Origin: Xiphias gladius
Taxonomy: Eukaryota > Chordata > Actinopteri > Istiophoriformes > Xiphiidae
NCBI RefSeq assembly: GCF_016859285.1
Contig: NC_053420.1
Location: 23,208,545 to 23,272,544 of the forward strand
Direction: 5' to 3'
Length of the DNA: 64,000 nt
Below the pieces are notes generated by a model that was given only the letters and a program-made list of their open reading frames with translations, made no database searches and was not told the DNA's origin. Numbering within the stretch: the stretch's first letter is position 1; each line of letters begins with the position of its first letter. A program made the translations under genes and the position numbers. Below, one piece after another: positions 1-26,110 of the stretch.

Positions 1-430
1 TTTTTTTTGGACACACATCCTCCTTCTGACCTGGCTGACCCCTCAGTCCGGGGACAATCGGGGGCATCTGATGACAAGAGGAACAAACACTGTGGATTCA
101 TGACCAGGCCACAGATGACATCTCTCTCAATTAGAGGCGGATAGTTTTCAGAGGTTTAGATGCAGAGCCAGTTCTTACTCAGGAAGTGACTGACAGTGTG
201 ACGTGCGGCTGTTGACTCACAAGACTGCTTGATGCAAAGGACTTGTCGAAGCAAGATGACTCCAAGATGTGTCACTGATGAGACATGATCTCTGTTCCCA
301 GTCAATGTTAGCCAGGTGGCTATGGGTGCCTATATTGCGATTTGTTTTCCTCCAGACACACTCAAGCATGTGCAAGCAAACTGATACCATGTTGTTACTG
401 CAGCTAATGTAGGTTTGATAAATTCCAAGG

Positions 431-459
431 TTTTTATTATTATTATTATTATTATTATT
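431..459. repeat. (TTA)n microsatellite
   Basis: About nine uninterrupted TTA/ATT units, directly visible. Confidence 0.9.
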
Positions 460-689
460 GAGCGCAAGGAGCGCTGTTCAAAACTAGGCTTATTAAAACA
501 CCACCTTTCTCAATTGTTTACAGTTTATGATTTTTGAAGTTCAGCAGAAGGTAAGCTGAATATCTAAACTGCATTAGTCCGGGCAAGCTAATTTGGCTGC
601 TTTGTACGTGAAGACTGTGAGTGTCATCAGTGTCATGTTAACTTGCATGTTAACCTAGGTCACGTATTATTGGCTATATTGGTGTTTCA

Positions 690-1020
690 GTTGGCAGCAC
701 TTCAGTGGTGGAAGGAGTATTTAGATCATTCACTTGACTAAAAGTAGCATTACTAAAATGTAAAAGTAGGTCAGGTGGGGCTAATTTTAACTATACAGAC
801 TGTTGGGTAATGTAATTTAGAACAATGCAATGTATTTTATAAGTCATATTTATTTTGTATGTTAAAAGTCAATCTGTGAAGTAACTAGTTACTAAAGAAA
901 GGGAAATACTCAGGTGACGTGCAAGTATCTTAAATTTGTACTTCCTGTAAATGCAGTGCTTGAGTTGCCTAAACGTACTTGTTGCCAGCAGGTGCACTTG
1001 ACTTAACATTTACCCGTGCT
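690..1020 (+). repeat. Interspersed repeat, 'plotted-growth' family copy 1
   Basis: Begins 'cagtggtggaaggagtattt', continues through 'ttgactaaaagtagcattac' and a run of 'gtaaaagtagg', and ends with 'caagtatcttaaatttgtac'. The same word order recurs at 25,597-26,110 on the plus strand and, inverted, at 31,080-31,212. This matches a repeat common in spiny-rayed fish genomes; I name it only by its recurring motif. The copy is degenerate. Confidence 0.6.
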
Positions 1021-1849
1021 TTAGTGGGACTTGGTTTCTTGGCAGCAGTTGTGCAATCAACAAGTTGATTGTAAAGTAAACTTTTAAAATATAAAATATC
1101 ATTTTGATATTCTTTCACATTTAATGGTAGTTTGTAGGACAGCTTTTAGCTCTGACCTATGACAGCATCCATGGTTTTACATACAAAACATTTGTGGGAA
1201 TTTTTTGCTGGTGCTTGCCGAGTTAACCCCCTCTTGATTTGCTTGATATGGACCTATACAGATTGGTTAACACTAAAGGGTTTATTTCTTAATGGTGTAT
1301 TAACCCATGACAGACACCAAGTTTAATGGTGAGTCATTTCAATTTTTTATGATTGTATCCTTTACCGTCATCTCTTGATCTATAATTAATAATTTCGGGT
1401 CTGTGTGGCTGAGCTGATGGTCTACTGCTCAATGAGAGGCTCAGCTGTTACAAAACCCAAAGAAACTAGACTGCAAAACACCTGATTCATTCAATAGTGA
1501 TACAACCTAAATGTAAACTGAATGTGTCCTAAAATGTATTCCAGGTGTTACTGTCCACTCTTTCTAGACACTAACATTTCAACAGCAGCGCTAAATGATT
1601 GATGCAAAAAGCACATTAATATTTCATTGGGGGTGAAGGGTTAAACACTGATTGAAGACCCTTCAAGAGCAACACTCAAGACGACTGCCTTCTCTATAAG
1701 GTACATGAGCGATTGGCAATTATTTTGCACCACCGTACCATTAGTCTTCATTTAGAAGTGAGCTGTAATGAGCATCAGGTTGTTGTGCGTTGAAACAAGC
1801 AAAGACAAAGCACGAATACATTTTATATTTAAAGACAATAAATGCAGAC

Positions 1850-4800
1850 AGATGTTAAAATCTCAAGCACTTTATTAGGTTTGAACAGTATCTTGCTTAG
1901 AAAGGCCATTTGGCATTATATAATTATATATAATTTTATAATATATATAATTATATATACATATATTCAAATGTTGAATAACAAAACACTAGAAACAAAC
2001 ATAGGCAAATTAAAAAATAGGTTTTGCTTAAGACAATTATACCAAATTAAAAATGGCCAAAAAAACATCTCTAATACATTTCAAAATGGTCCCAATACAG
2101 GTCAATATACATCTTTTTAAAAAAAAAAAAAAAAGAAGGGGGGAGAAGAAAATAAAATAAGCAAGGCAGCAGACAGGAATGAAATATAAATAACCTTACA
2201 TTATGTACAAAAGAGAGTGGGCAGTGACCACTGGGAAAGAAGCAGTGAGTGGAGTTGGATAGGAGACATATAAAGGTGGAGAGAAGAAAAGCGAAGTTGG
2301 AGTCTAGTCCTCCTCTGGTATCCCTCTCTAGAATTGGAGACTTATATTAATTCTCCAGGGCATTCAAAATGCTCCACTAGGTCGAAGCTCCAGAAGTAAA
2401 GGGATGTGAAACAGGGAACACTGGTTTCCCTTTGTGATAATGCACAAAAGATGCAATTGTATTTGTCGTGGGAAAAATTTATGAATTTTTGTTCAACATT
2501 TGGGTACCCACAACTGATTACTTGTCATGGACCCCACGTTAAAGTGAGATGGAATGAGATGAAGCCATTAAATCAATTTAATTAAAAAAAGTGAAATCAA
2601 TCTTAGTTTGATCTGCACAATCAAGGAATCTAGTTATAAGTGACTCAAGGGAATGTGAAAGGAAGGATGACTGGCCCAGTCTTGGTTTTGGCCCTACTGA
2701 TTCGTCAAACAAAGAGGTTTGTCTGCAGGTGAGGTTTTAGAAGCACATGGCAAAATAAAGGACAGCCTTGAGGATGGCGATGGCTCCACCACAACTTCTA
2801 GGTAAAGTTGAGGAAATTAATTTGTTTTGAAAACATATCAGTGAGGCACTTCTTTAGTTCGCTCTAATCACAAAATAGCAGGTCTCAAGGGTTGGCACAG
2901 TGTCATGTTTTGTTGTCAATTTGCAGAAAGACAGTGATCACATGATCCAAACACACACAATAAACCCATGTAATTTAAGTACAGAGAGAACAGCCAAACA
3001 AAAAAGAATCCCCTCTTCCATTAACTAAAGACCCAATAAGTGACAAACTAAATAAATCACAAACAAAATGGCACCTAACTAATAGCGCGGGCACTTGTGA
3101 TGCTTTGGAATGAAACAAGACCTGAAATGACGATGAAGATGCACAAACAGCCAACAATTTCAGTGACTATTCAATTAAAATATCTGCTACTGGAAGTCCC
3201 TGCAGGGGCCTTACAGAAGGCTTAACTTGGGGCTTTGAGACCTGAAAGAGCTTCAAAAGTTCAATTATAGCCCCAATATTCCAATGTTAAGGCCAATTCA
3301 TCTTTCTGACCTTCTCTCTCATTTGGTTCTGTACATTTAAGGGCTTTGCTTTTAGTGCAAAGAGTGCATGAGTGTTCAAACAATCAACATTGACACAGCA
3401 ACCCTTCCTGACCATTCAGCATGTACTTCTAATGACATCCATTATCAGTAAATTATATTTGATTGTGCTCCTTCCTCTAATAAAGATAATCGGAGTGTTA
3501 GTGTAATTTAAAGTGTTTGTGTGTGAGTGCGATATAAATTATGCACAAGTATAGGGCTATATTCAGTTAAATCTACATTAAAAAAGATTGAAATAGCTTG
3601 AAATAATAAGAATAATTTTTAATATCATGGCATTAAAATTTGGGCGAGGCAGGATATCTGAATACTCCTCCGGTGGGAGTTAAAATAACTTGAACATGAG
3701 TCAGCTGTGGTGATAAACTCAAGCTCAATTCGTTATATTTGTAAATTTAAACAATCCTGGCATCACTCATTTCCTGTGCTGACCGAGTAGAAATTAGGAC
3801 TGACCCGAAACCCTGCATTTAACTGACATCATTCATCTTTCATTACAATCATAAAGGGCATGGCCTCATTCGTGACCTCATCTAAATGAAAAAAAAACAA
3901 AAACACTGTCATTCAAGCCTGAGTGTCCTCTAAGGACAGCCATTTAAAAAGGAAATCATTGCAAACCACTATTAAAAGTAACAATGTATCCATGTTTGAG
4001 GAATATGTTAGCAACAGCATTTGAATGAAGGGAAACATTCGTCGGCATCAGTGTTCACGGTGGGAAACAGAAGGGAATCATTCTTTAAAAACAGTGACAG
4101 TACAGCGTAGTGGTGTGAGGCTGATATAACAAATAAGAAATGACAGTTCATTCAGGCAGACTCAAAGGAAGCCCGTGCGGAAAGGAAATGTATCAATACA
4201 ATCTACAAGAAATACTGACGTGTGTCTGTAAACAAGAAAAAGAAATATGCTGGGTATATAACATTTGCTGATTTCTATGATGCAATAATGGAGTTACTTT
4301 TGAGAGTGCTGTTTGAGATTTGGCTTGTCAACATGATCAACACTGCTGCTGATACTGTAACAGAGCTTGAAATAAAATGAAAATAATTTAAAAGCTTGAC
4401 CAATTCTCCTAACTCTTGGTTGGATTTTTGATCCTTGGACAGTAAAATAGCTTTCTTGTACTGAATGTCTAAACATGGTTGGTAGAGTTTCTCAGACTCA
4501 AGAGCTGCACAACCAAGTGAGTGAAGGACTTTGGCACTCAGTGGATGGTAGACAGTGATGTCAAAACACAGTTTCCTCTCTGCCAGCTTATGCTCCAGCT
4601 CAAACAAACACACACACATACAGATGCTCGGGAAAAAAAAAAAAAAAAAAAAAAGAATGCTCCTGGTATTGAGTGTGTGTCAACCTGAGACTTCAAGCTA
4701 CGTCACAGAGATTTTGATCTCAAATCGCTGTCACTTGTAAGTGGCTTGAAAAATGTTCCTGTCGAGCAGATGCACCCAATTCCGTGTGAAGAAAAATGGC

Positions 4801-5472
4801 TCTGACTATGTCTGTGGATGCGTATGAATGTCTGGGAGTGAAAACAATACAAGTTTTGTCTGTAAATGTAGAAACTCCTGGGTTCTGCTACCACACACGT
4901 TGCTACAGCGTGGCTCAGGCATTGCTAAAAATGTCTTAAGTCTCTGTCCCTATAGAGAGAGAGAGAGAGAAGAAAAAAAAAAAAAAAAAAAAAAATCACA
5001 TTAGCCTCCAAAGCATCAGATTTATATTCATATATATATTTATATATTTATATATATATATACCAATAAAATACATTACAGGTGCCACCCGAAAATGCAG
5101 CCAAACTCAAAACTGTGTCTGAAACCAAAGTAATAAGATGCAACACAGTAAGTATATATACATATGCGGGGGATGGGAAGGAAAGAGGGGTGAAGGGCTG
5201 TATTAACAAGACCAATATTACAAAATATTCAAGAAGGCATTTCAGTTATTTTTCTCTGTCCAACTGCACTGCCCTGTCATCCGGTCCGAGACATCTGTTC
5301 CCTTTTCCTCCAGGCAGGTCATCCCATCCACAGATATTTTTGTTTTGATTTTTTTTTTTTTTTTTTAAAAAGTCCATCAGATGGGCATATGCAGCTTTCT
5401 GCAAGGTAATTGATGTGTGTGTAGGTTCTGGTGCATGCTTGTATAATCCATCCATCCATCCATGGCAGATCC
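1850..5472 (-). other. ptpra: Probable ptpra 3' untranslated region
   Basis: From the ptpra stop codon down to the first strong minus-strand AATAAA (TTTATT at 1871-1876) there is no coding exon. The stretch has A/T tracts, for example near 2,117-2,134, 4,632-4,654, 4,974-4,995 and 5,350-5,367. A 3.6 kb 3'UTR is long, and an earlier non-canonical poly(A) site is possible. Only the first few hundred bases after the stop are near certain to be transcribed. Confidence 0.4.
1871..1876 (-). terminator. Candidate ptpra poly(A) signal AATAAA
   Basis: Reads CCTAATAAAGTGC on the minus strand. I see no other AATAAA in this orientation between here and the ptpra stop codon. It lies about 30 bp from a plus-strand AATAAA, so the region could serve as a two-way transcript end. 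Confidence 0.4.
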
Positions 5473-18127
<12,655 letters not shown>

Positions 18128-18388
18128 TCTGCCCTGCATGGACGATGTGCAGCAAAATGGACAAAAAGGTATTAGTCAAAAATAACCTCCTCAAATCTCA
18201 TTGAAATATACATTTTACAAATAAACAAAAAATAGGGCAACCAAAAATGTTTCATTAAGACCAAAAGAGTAAGAGTTTGTGAGTTGTATAATACACTATA
18301 TTAGAAAAATCTTATCTATCTATCTCATGCTGATGTTTGGGAGGTAATAAAAAAAAAAAGTTAGCCTGTTGTGTTAAATGTTGTTTAC

Positions 18389-18435
18389 CTGAAGAAGCGA
18401 AGTTGGCATCAATCACTCATTCGCACAGTATGGTC
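18389..18435 (-). other. ptpra: Probable ptpra 5'UTR exon
   Basis: A 47-nt segment with acceptor TTTGCTTTCTAG and donor CTTCAG|GTAAAC on the minus strand, about 260 bp upstream of the coding exon acceptor. It contains ATG AGT GAT TGA, a three-codon upstream ORF that would precede the main start. This is based on splice signals alone. Confidence 0.45.
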
Positions 18436-19997
18436 CTAGAAAGCAAACAGAAGCCATTTAGCGTGACTCGGAGGATTTTATTGCTTTTGTGCACATAATG
18501 TATCTTTTTTTTTTTTTTTTTAAAAAACTAAAATTTGCTCCTCGCAAAGTGATTCTGTAACATCGGTATCAAGATGAACGGAATAAGACGGCATTATTCT
18601 GAGTCATAGTGGGGTACCAGAAGAGACATGAACAACCTAAAATGCTTAAAAATTCATATTAGGACTTCGCAATAATTTAATATTATGGTTTGTTGACTTT
18701 CAGTGGAATTGTATCTTGTTGATAGGCTCAAAATCATATCATCATTAATGATTCCATGGAAATTGTAGTTAACAACTAACAAAATTAGTTAAATTTTTGT
18801 TTTATACTTTGATTATATATGTGATTTTGCCAGCATTTGAATTTTAATTAAACGTTACTTTTTTGTGAAAAAAAACCCAGGCTTCAGCCTCTCAAATTTA
18901 AGGTTTTGCCGAATATCCTCGGGTTTTTTCGACTCTATTGGACAAAACAAAGCATTTAAAGATATTACGTCGGGCTCTGGGAGACTGGGGGTGAACATTT
19001 TTCCCAGCCCTTTATGTTTCTTACATCCTTGCATCAGAGTTTCATCATAAAAATGTGTATGCTAAACCAACAATTATCTGTTACTGAGCCTTCATCACAC
19101 GGGGCGTGACCAAACCAGAATTAGTATCATATTTCAATTGCAGTGACAGTGAATCAGCATTTAGGACACTTCACCCACTGATATGGAGATAAGTGAGTGG
19201 GGGCCAGAAGACAGACAGACTTGGAGACTTGGCATGATAGAGGCCGGGTGGTCGGTCTGGCCGACTGTCAGTCTTTTGTACAATCCCAGAGGCCAACAAG
19301 GTTGTTGTCTTGCTGATTGAGCTGTGATAATCCCTGGACCTAATCCCACGTTCCTGACCCTGAAATAATCCAGCCCGTCTGCCTCTGTTTAGAGATACTT
19401 CAGCGATGCACCAAGCCAAACACTGCAGCGCTACTGCACAGAAACTGAGGCTTTACATCACAGATTATTGCATCTGTGGTCAGAGGATAAATTGGGTGCT
19501 AAAAGCTCTAATAGTGCCAGTTGCTAATCTTCTGCTGTTTTGAACTGAGCTCATTCATTGCAGTACTTACATTCTGGTTTTAGCACAGCACTATTTGGCT
19601 CTGACTACAGCCTGCAATGGGGCATGATGGGCAACTTATTTGGTCAATGAGGATGCTATTAACCTACAAATACAATTGTTGCACTCCCTCGCTCTCTGTC
19701 ACCCATCCTTGCATTCATTTAGCCAGAACATGTCTGTTTCATGACAGCGATTCATGCCCCCAGGAAATCTAAAAATTCAACAAAAATTTTAAAGATTTTA
19801 GGCAGATCATCACAATCTTTTGTTACGAATACGCGAACAGCATTTTTGGTTAAAGTTTTTTTTGCTCCCATTTTAATAGACGGCAGGCAGGATGTGTCTC
19901 TTTCCTATTTATAAATAGTTTTCTAAATTTGACAGGAGGGTCTTGCATCCCACATAGCTCTCTTTACCTCACAGCTGACTAAATGAATTTGATTTTG

Positions 19998-20684
19998 TAC
20001 ACTATTGGTCAAAAGTCACCTCTATTTTTCCAGCTGTTTTTTAAATTTACATGGTGTAATGTCTTAGTGTTTCGGAAATTTAAGCATAAAATAAATAAAT
20101 AAATAAATAAAGATTAAAAAAAAACAAAAACACATTGTCTCAGAAGTTCCCACAAATGTACCACTTGCAGGTTGCTTTGATTTCGCCTTCTGTTCAGTTC
20201 ATCCCAAACCAGCTCCATGGGGTTTAAGTCTGGAGACTGTACTGGTCTTCCATCATGCGATGCCACTTTTCTTCTAATGTTCTGGGTCATTATTTGTTTG
20301 CAGGATGAACCACTTCCTGCAGCGCAGTATTTTCCTAATAGTGCATCAGATGGGTTAGTAACACAGGTTGTTCCAACACTGCCTTTGTACAGACAGAGGG
20401 TTTGTAAGTCATCAACAAAAGTTGGGGCAAGTGTAGGAATTCTTTGCATTAACTTTCAAGGGTTTGTTTACTTCCATTGCTGCAAGAAGGCTGTAAGTAA
20501 AACAGTGTCTTCCTCCCTGAAAAAGGCCTGATTTCTATGAAATTTACTTGATTTTTCAGATTATTTTGGTAACAAACACTTTTTTAAAAACTTTTGGGCA
20601 GTTTACCTCTTACCTTTGTACCATTTAAGGGTTTTTACCGGACTTGAACTGCTGAAATGCTGAAAACTTTTGACTGGTAGTGTA
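19998..20684 (-). mobile_element. Internally deleted Tc1/mariner-like DNA transposon
   Basis: Both ends carry the Tc1-type inverted terminal repeat: TACACTATTGGTCAAAAGT at the left and, reverse complemented, TACACTACCAGTCAAAAGTT at the right. The flanking TA dinucleotides are the expected target site. Length about 690 bp against roughly 1.2-1.6 kb for full fish elements, so much of the transposase is missing. A transposase remnant lies inside on the minus strand. Terminal repeats and remnant support each other. Confidence 0.85.
20150..20449 (-). pseudogene. Tc1-like transposase C-terminal remnant
   Basis: Minus-strand frame contains VQSPDLNPMELVWDELNRR, the conserved C-terminal block of Tc1-family DDE transposases, including the third catalytic acid (Glu of NPxE). 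Just upstream, the block equivalent to the DNDPKHT motif is read in another frame, so there is at least one frameshift, and the N-terminal DNA-binding and first catalytic parts are absent. Inactive. Confidence 0.85.
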
Positions 20685-22609
20685 CGTTATGTTTTCATTA
20701 TGGATTAATCTGTCAATTTTTTTTAATCAATGAACCGATTATCAAAATAGTTGCACATAAATTTTCTTTGTAATTAGTAATTGACTAATGATTGCAGCTG
20801 TGATTATGTCTATACGAACCCAAAGACAGAGAGAACGGCTTTACATCCTTGCCACTTTCCACTGTTCTCTAATAAGAAGCAAGTATATCGATATCCTGGT
20901 CAAATTGTGTTTTATATTCATATAATATCAGATTTTTAAATTCTGCCAGTAAGTTACAGCTGTGTGCAAAAATATATTAATGGCATGCGCTATAGCTGCT
21001 GGACTGTCTCCCTATAGCCCCAGTTTGTCCAGATTTCAGTGTAGCCATAAATCAAAGTGCTTCCTTCCCCTCCTGTCATATTTTTATAGACAGACAAATC
21101 CCATGTTAACCCAAAAACCACACTGCAACCCTAAACCCCTACCTCTACTATTCTCCCTTTCAGTGCTTATTAAAAAGAGTGACTCAGCTATAATGGCCAA
21201 GCTCTGCAATTGGCACTGGTACTATCTAGTGTGACTTAATGTGTTATGCAGCATCTCGCATGTGTATCAGGCTAAATTAAATTTGACAGACAAAGGTTAC
21301 TAATGGGTATATTCACGTCAACAAGCTTTTTTTGTTTTAGTAACCTTCTATTAATGAAGCATGACGCATTGTTTTCTGCATGCTATCCAGGGAGGCTGGG
21401 TGACGTGTCACTGTGTTGGTGTAAGTGATATAAGCGGGCCCGGTTGCTAACCGTCACCTCACAGATGCTGCAGGGGCCTGGGAGGGTTTTATCTGGAGAC
21501 AGTGTAGAGCCAAGAGTACAACTCCCCAGAGATGCATCTTAATGTGTTTTAGCCTCCTGAGGAAGCAGCAGTCTTCCTGTGTGTGTGTAAATGCATGGGA
21601 CTCTTTTCCGAGACTTATGTGTTGGTAGAGGACATCATTAATTTAAGAGGCACTGGCCAAGTGCTTCTATTTGTGCCACTTTTAGGTTTTGTGCTGTCAG
21701 TGCTCTCTATTAAAAAGATACTCTGGGTGATGGGTTGGTGTAATTCATGCTCAAATGATGGCGGATTCAGGAGACATCACAAAGAAACTACAAGTGTCCT
21801 ATTAGTTGGTTGTTTGTGTATTTACAGTATTATATAGGACATTACCATTAAAGCACTGAAGTACATCACTCTTGATTAGTGTCCTGACAGGGCTCTAATA
21901 ATGGTCCGACCATGGCTGATAAACATTTTCTTGCTCAACAGTTTCCTACTGAAACACCTTTGTTGGTATCACGATACATCCCTCTTTTTAGAAGAACAAA
22001 GAAATGGTTCAATACCTACTTTCATTAATTTAACCTTTCTTTTCATGAACAGATTTAATTGATAAAGCACTTTTCCTTAGTCTGTTTTCTTTCGATCCCG
22101 CCTCCTTCTCTGCATTGTGATACAGCCAAATATTAAAAGTTCCAACAGTTCCATCACGCTATTCCCTGCAGAAGAAACATGTACATGCCCATCTATTACT
22201 GCATGAATGTACTCAAAAGGTAGTCATGCATCTCATACTGTCCTGACTTTGGGCTTGTGTTGTGCAACCATGTGAATATTTTTCAGACATGGCAGAGCAC
22301 TTAGAGCAAGCCCTTTACAGCAGTCACTACTGGGGATGAGCTACCCTATGGTGAAGTGCAAACCTGCCACTATGACAAGCAGCAAGCTACAAAAATCAAT
22401 GGTTTGCCTGGAGGGAATAAGAAACACACAACACAAAAATGTGACAGGATGTTTGCTTCCTTTTTGATGTAAATCAAAAATGACTACGGTTTCTTCCTTT
22501 TCCACCCTCTATTCTCCCTTAGTATTATTATAAGTTTACTCGCAATATCACGTACTGCACTGGCTTGAATAACTCTGGAATAACGGCGCTGGGTGTCAGA
22601 CTAAGGATT

Positions 22610-22925
22610 TACAAACCTTAATACCTATTGAGTAACAACAAAAAATCTGTCCACAGAATTTAGTATCAAAAAGTGTCAGGTATCAAATGTTGGCACTGAA
22701 TGCTTGGGTAGAGTCTTAGGCTCGTTTACTTCTTCTACGACCAGATATTTCCTGAACTAAACCGAGAAACATTTATAATTTTAGACTGTATTTAAGTTCT
22801 TTATCTAATGGTGAAGCATTCAGCAGTTTGGGATATTATGTTACACTAAAAAAAATCTGCATTGTTTAAGGCATTTGTACCAAAATTTCGGTATTGGCAC
22901 TGAGGCCATAGTGGCTAAAGTATAG
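22610..22925 (+). repeat. Dispersed repeat pair, copy 1
   Basis: Aligns by eye with 25,260-25,600 in the same orientation. Shared words include 'gaatgc(t/c)tgg', 'agattcttag/agtcttag', 'tttcctga', 'cataattttaagac/ataattttagac' and 'gtgaagca'. The copies start with 'aatac' words and end with 'gtattggcac'/'agtactggtgc', suggesting a non-autonomous DNA element. Confidence 0.55.
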
Positions 22926-25259
22926 AGTAGTAAACGAAATCTTATACCATTACCTTAGAAAACAACTTCTGATTGGCTGGGAGGTGTCTGGTGAAATAAT
23001 ATATCAGGACAACTCAAACATAGTTCTAGTAAAAAGTTAAATCCCTGTTTGAAATAGGGTATATTAAACTGTAGGCAACCATACGACCCACTGGTCCCAT
23101 AAAAACAATGCTTATTCTTCACACTACGTTACCTACTGAGAAAACGAACCTAGTCATGCGTTGAACTGACGGTATATGAAGTGTGGTTGTCTGTCTTTAA
23201 TAACTGAACTTTAAAAAAAAAAAAAGGTTTTTACAATGGAGGACTATTCAGATAACGCCTACTTCTTTTTCTTTGATGAGTGTCAGTGGAATAAAGCACT
23301 TTGTGTACCTTAGCAGAGAATGCTTTAAAGCACGTGACTCTTTCTGAAAAGTGGCCTCTGTGTTCAAAAGTGGAAACACAGTGTAGAAGTAGCACAAGTA
23401 GAAACAAGTATTAAGCAGGTAAAATAACTAATTATTTAATCTCTATCTAATATTTCTAACATTAGCAACCATTAGCTACTGGTCATAGCAGACCAGGTAA
23501 GGCTGTCGCTGCAAAACCGCTGAGTGTATTAAATTGAGTAAGCGTGCGTTTTGTTGCTTATGAATTCAATTTTTCATTTGTAAGTGGAAGAACAGGCAAT
23601 TGTTTTCAACTTATCAAAAGTTGTATAGTTTGGATATACATGGGTGAAAGTGTACACAGTGATTCTCTTTACAAAAATCTAAACATCTCTTCTAATCATG
23701 TAAGACAAGATGATGAACTTAAAATCAGTGTTATATTGTGTCAAAGTTGACACCATTGTGCAGAATTCGCTTCATGTGCATGCAAATGGTGAGCCTGACC
23801 AACTAATGAAGACAGTTGCTTCTCTGCCTGTGGCCAACTGCAGACCTCATAGGGTTGCAATCACACGGTTGTGAAAGGGCTGGGCTGTTCCCATGCCATT
23901 TCATTCACACAGTGAAAGGACCACTTATAGGTGGAATATAAAGGAAGTCCAATTACATCTCCATGACAACCAAAGGCCAAGACGTAAGATCAATGCAAGG
24001 TAGTCATTTAATATGGAGAGTTCACACTCAAGTCCGTGGATTGCAGTGATGCTTTTGTAGTTACCTCTGACCTTAGGTGAAGTAATGAGTATCTTTTCCA
24101 ACTGCGTGGACATGAATTAATGAATAGCTCAAGAAGGACACAGATTTTTCAAAAGTGATCTCTAAGGGGAAGAAAATAATTAAGCCTCAGACAAGAATCC
24201 TTAATAGCTGCTGCTATTTCCCCAGTTTATTAAGTGTGGTTTGAACTACATTTGACTGTAGCCCAATGACAAATGTAGCCAAAGAATACAGCTACTAAAA
24301 TTGCAGGAATCCTCTATGTTTAGTATTATTCTTAAAATCAACAAGTCTTATTAATGCTCCACAGAAGACAGCCCGAGGCAAATGAGTGAGCTGGAAACCA
24401 AACAGGCACAAACCCCTACAGGCCTCGCTGACATGATACCAACAGTGGTGGTCAAGGGGACTTCGCCATTCATGCAGAGAAATATTTCCCTCTGGCTTTC
24501 TACAAGGCATCCTGCTTCACTAGTTGCTGCAGCGCTAGATAATGCTTGTCTGTCTGTCTCCATTCATGGCATATTAATACTGTTTCTATGTCTTTAAAGA
24601 GAGGGAGGGGGTACGGGGCAACAGGAATACTGTGAATGCTTCTCTTCATAGGAGACTGAAGTAAGCCTAATTCAGGGCCGCTAGGACTCTTGCTCTGAAA
24701 CAGACCACAGATTATATGTCCCCCGTGCCACATATAACAGCCACAATCCTCTGGACTTCCCTTTCTGAGGGATACTACTCCCTGCTGGTGTGGTTTGTGT
24801 TCCTGTTGGCTTCATTCATGAGCTGGTGAGTTGATGAAAAGACGAAGGGAAGCATGGGATTACTATTCTGGCTCATCACACGGGCAAGAGTGACCGCTGT
24901 GTCTGTTATTAAGCCTGTAATGATGATTTGGTTCCATCAGGCTGGACGGATCAAGAAAACACTCGTTTCAATGAGTGAAAGTGGTGAGTCAGTGAAGCTC
25001 TGCTCTGTGTCGGCTTCATTGTGGGGTTTCTCACAGAGCATGCCAGGGGCCTCTCAAGCTTTCCCACATTGGACACAGAGAGGATGTGCAGGCGCAAAGC
25101 ATGGCCTCCCCACAGAAGCCACTGTGACCTTGAAGCGTGGTGTGGGGCCAAACGGGCAGCTGAAAAGCCACAACGAAACCTGACTCACCATCACCTCTGC
25201 TGTTTGAAACTTACATAGTGAAACTGATTTCTACATCCAGCATTCAGCTGAGGCTGAAA

Positions 25260-25600
25260 ACAGCCTCATGAAACTTCAATACTTTTCTGGTATTGACTGA
25301 AATGTGTCAATATCACAGAGTATTGAACACTGCCAAGCTCCGAAAGATGGCATCGAATGCCTGGTCAGATTCTTAGTCTTGTCTGCTTATACTTTGATAA
25401 GATAGTTCCTGATTTAAATGATACTTCTCATAATTTTAAGACTTTTTTTGAAAATTCTTGTGAAGCACTGGTGTTTAATTAACATTTAAGAAGTCTGGCT
25501 TGCTTAATCCAAAAAAGTTTTTTTTTAAGAGAACAAAAGACAAAAGATCAAAAAAAAGTATTTATAGTGTCAGTACTGGTGCTCAACACTATCCAGTGGT
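25260..25600 (+). repeat. Dispersed repeat pair, copy 2
   Basis: Partner of 22,610-22,925 (see that entry). It ends at 'gtgctcaacac', immediately before the next repeat begins at 25,597. Confidence 0.55.
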
Positions 25601-26110
25601 GGAGGAAATATTCAGACCATTAACTCAAATAATAGTAGCAATAGTACAAGTAAAAGTCCTGTTTTGAAAATATTACTCAAGTAAAAGTATGGAAGTAGGA
25701 GGAGCAAAATTCCCTTAAAGTAACCATACTTAAAGTACACAATACAGAAAAAAATGCATCCTGTGAAGGACAGTGACAGACCGTATAGATTAGTGGATGA
25801 TTATTACTGAATAATTGATGTGTAAATAGCATTATGGTGTTGCTGTTGGTCGAGGTGCATCTAATTTAGATCAGTTTTATGTACTTTTGGCTAATTCAAT
25901 ATATAACAGTGACTGATATTATATAAATTCTTCAGATGTTTTCTATAAAATCTCAATTTGTAAACTAACCTGTATCTGATGACTGACAAATAATGTAGTG
26001 GAGTAAAAAGGTACAATATTTACTTCCGAAATGTAGTGAAATGGAAGTAAAAAGTGGCATCAAATGGAAAAACTCAAGTAAAGAACAAGTACCTCAAATT
26101 TGCACCTAAC
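25597..26110 (+). repeat. 'Plotted-growth' repeat, copy 2
   Basis: 'cagtggtggaggaaatattc', 'agaccatt', 'acaagtaaaagtcctgtttt', 'gaaaatattactcaagtaaa', 'acttaaagtac', then 'tagtggagtaaaaaggtac', 'ctcaagtaaagaacaagtac' and 'ctcaaatttgcac'. This is the longest and best preserved of three copies in the window. Confidence 0.75.

Larger units (their letters stand above)
1..1849. other. Intergenic, no gene recognised
   Basis: AT-rich sequence with no coding exon I can support on either strand. It holds a TTA microsatellite and a degenerate interspersed repeat (both listed separately). A plus-strand AATAAA at 1838-1843 could be the poly(A) signal of a convergent upstream gene whose coding part lies outside the window, but no exon supports this. 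Confidence 0.5.

Noticed and set aside
1-1849. A gnrh2 gene next to ptpra, as expected from vertebrate synteny
   Set aside because: I looked for the conserved decapeptide coding sequence and found none. It may lie outside the window.
24854-25183. 109-codon open frame in ptpra intron 1
   Set aside because: No recognisable domain, and overlapping frames on both strands are equally open. Not supported as a gene.
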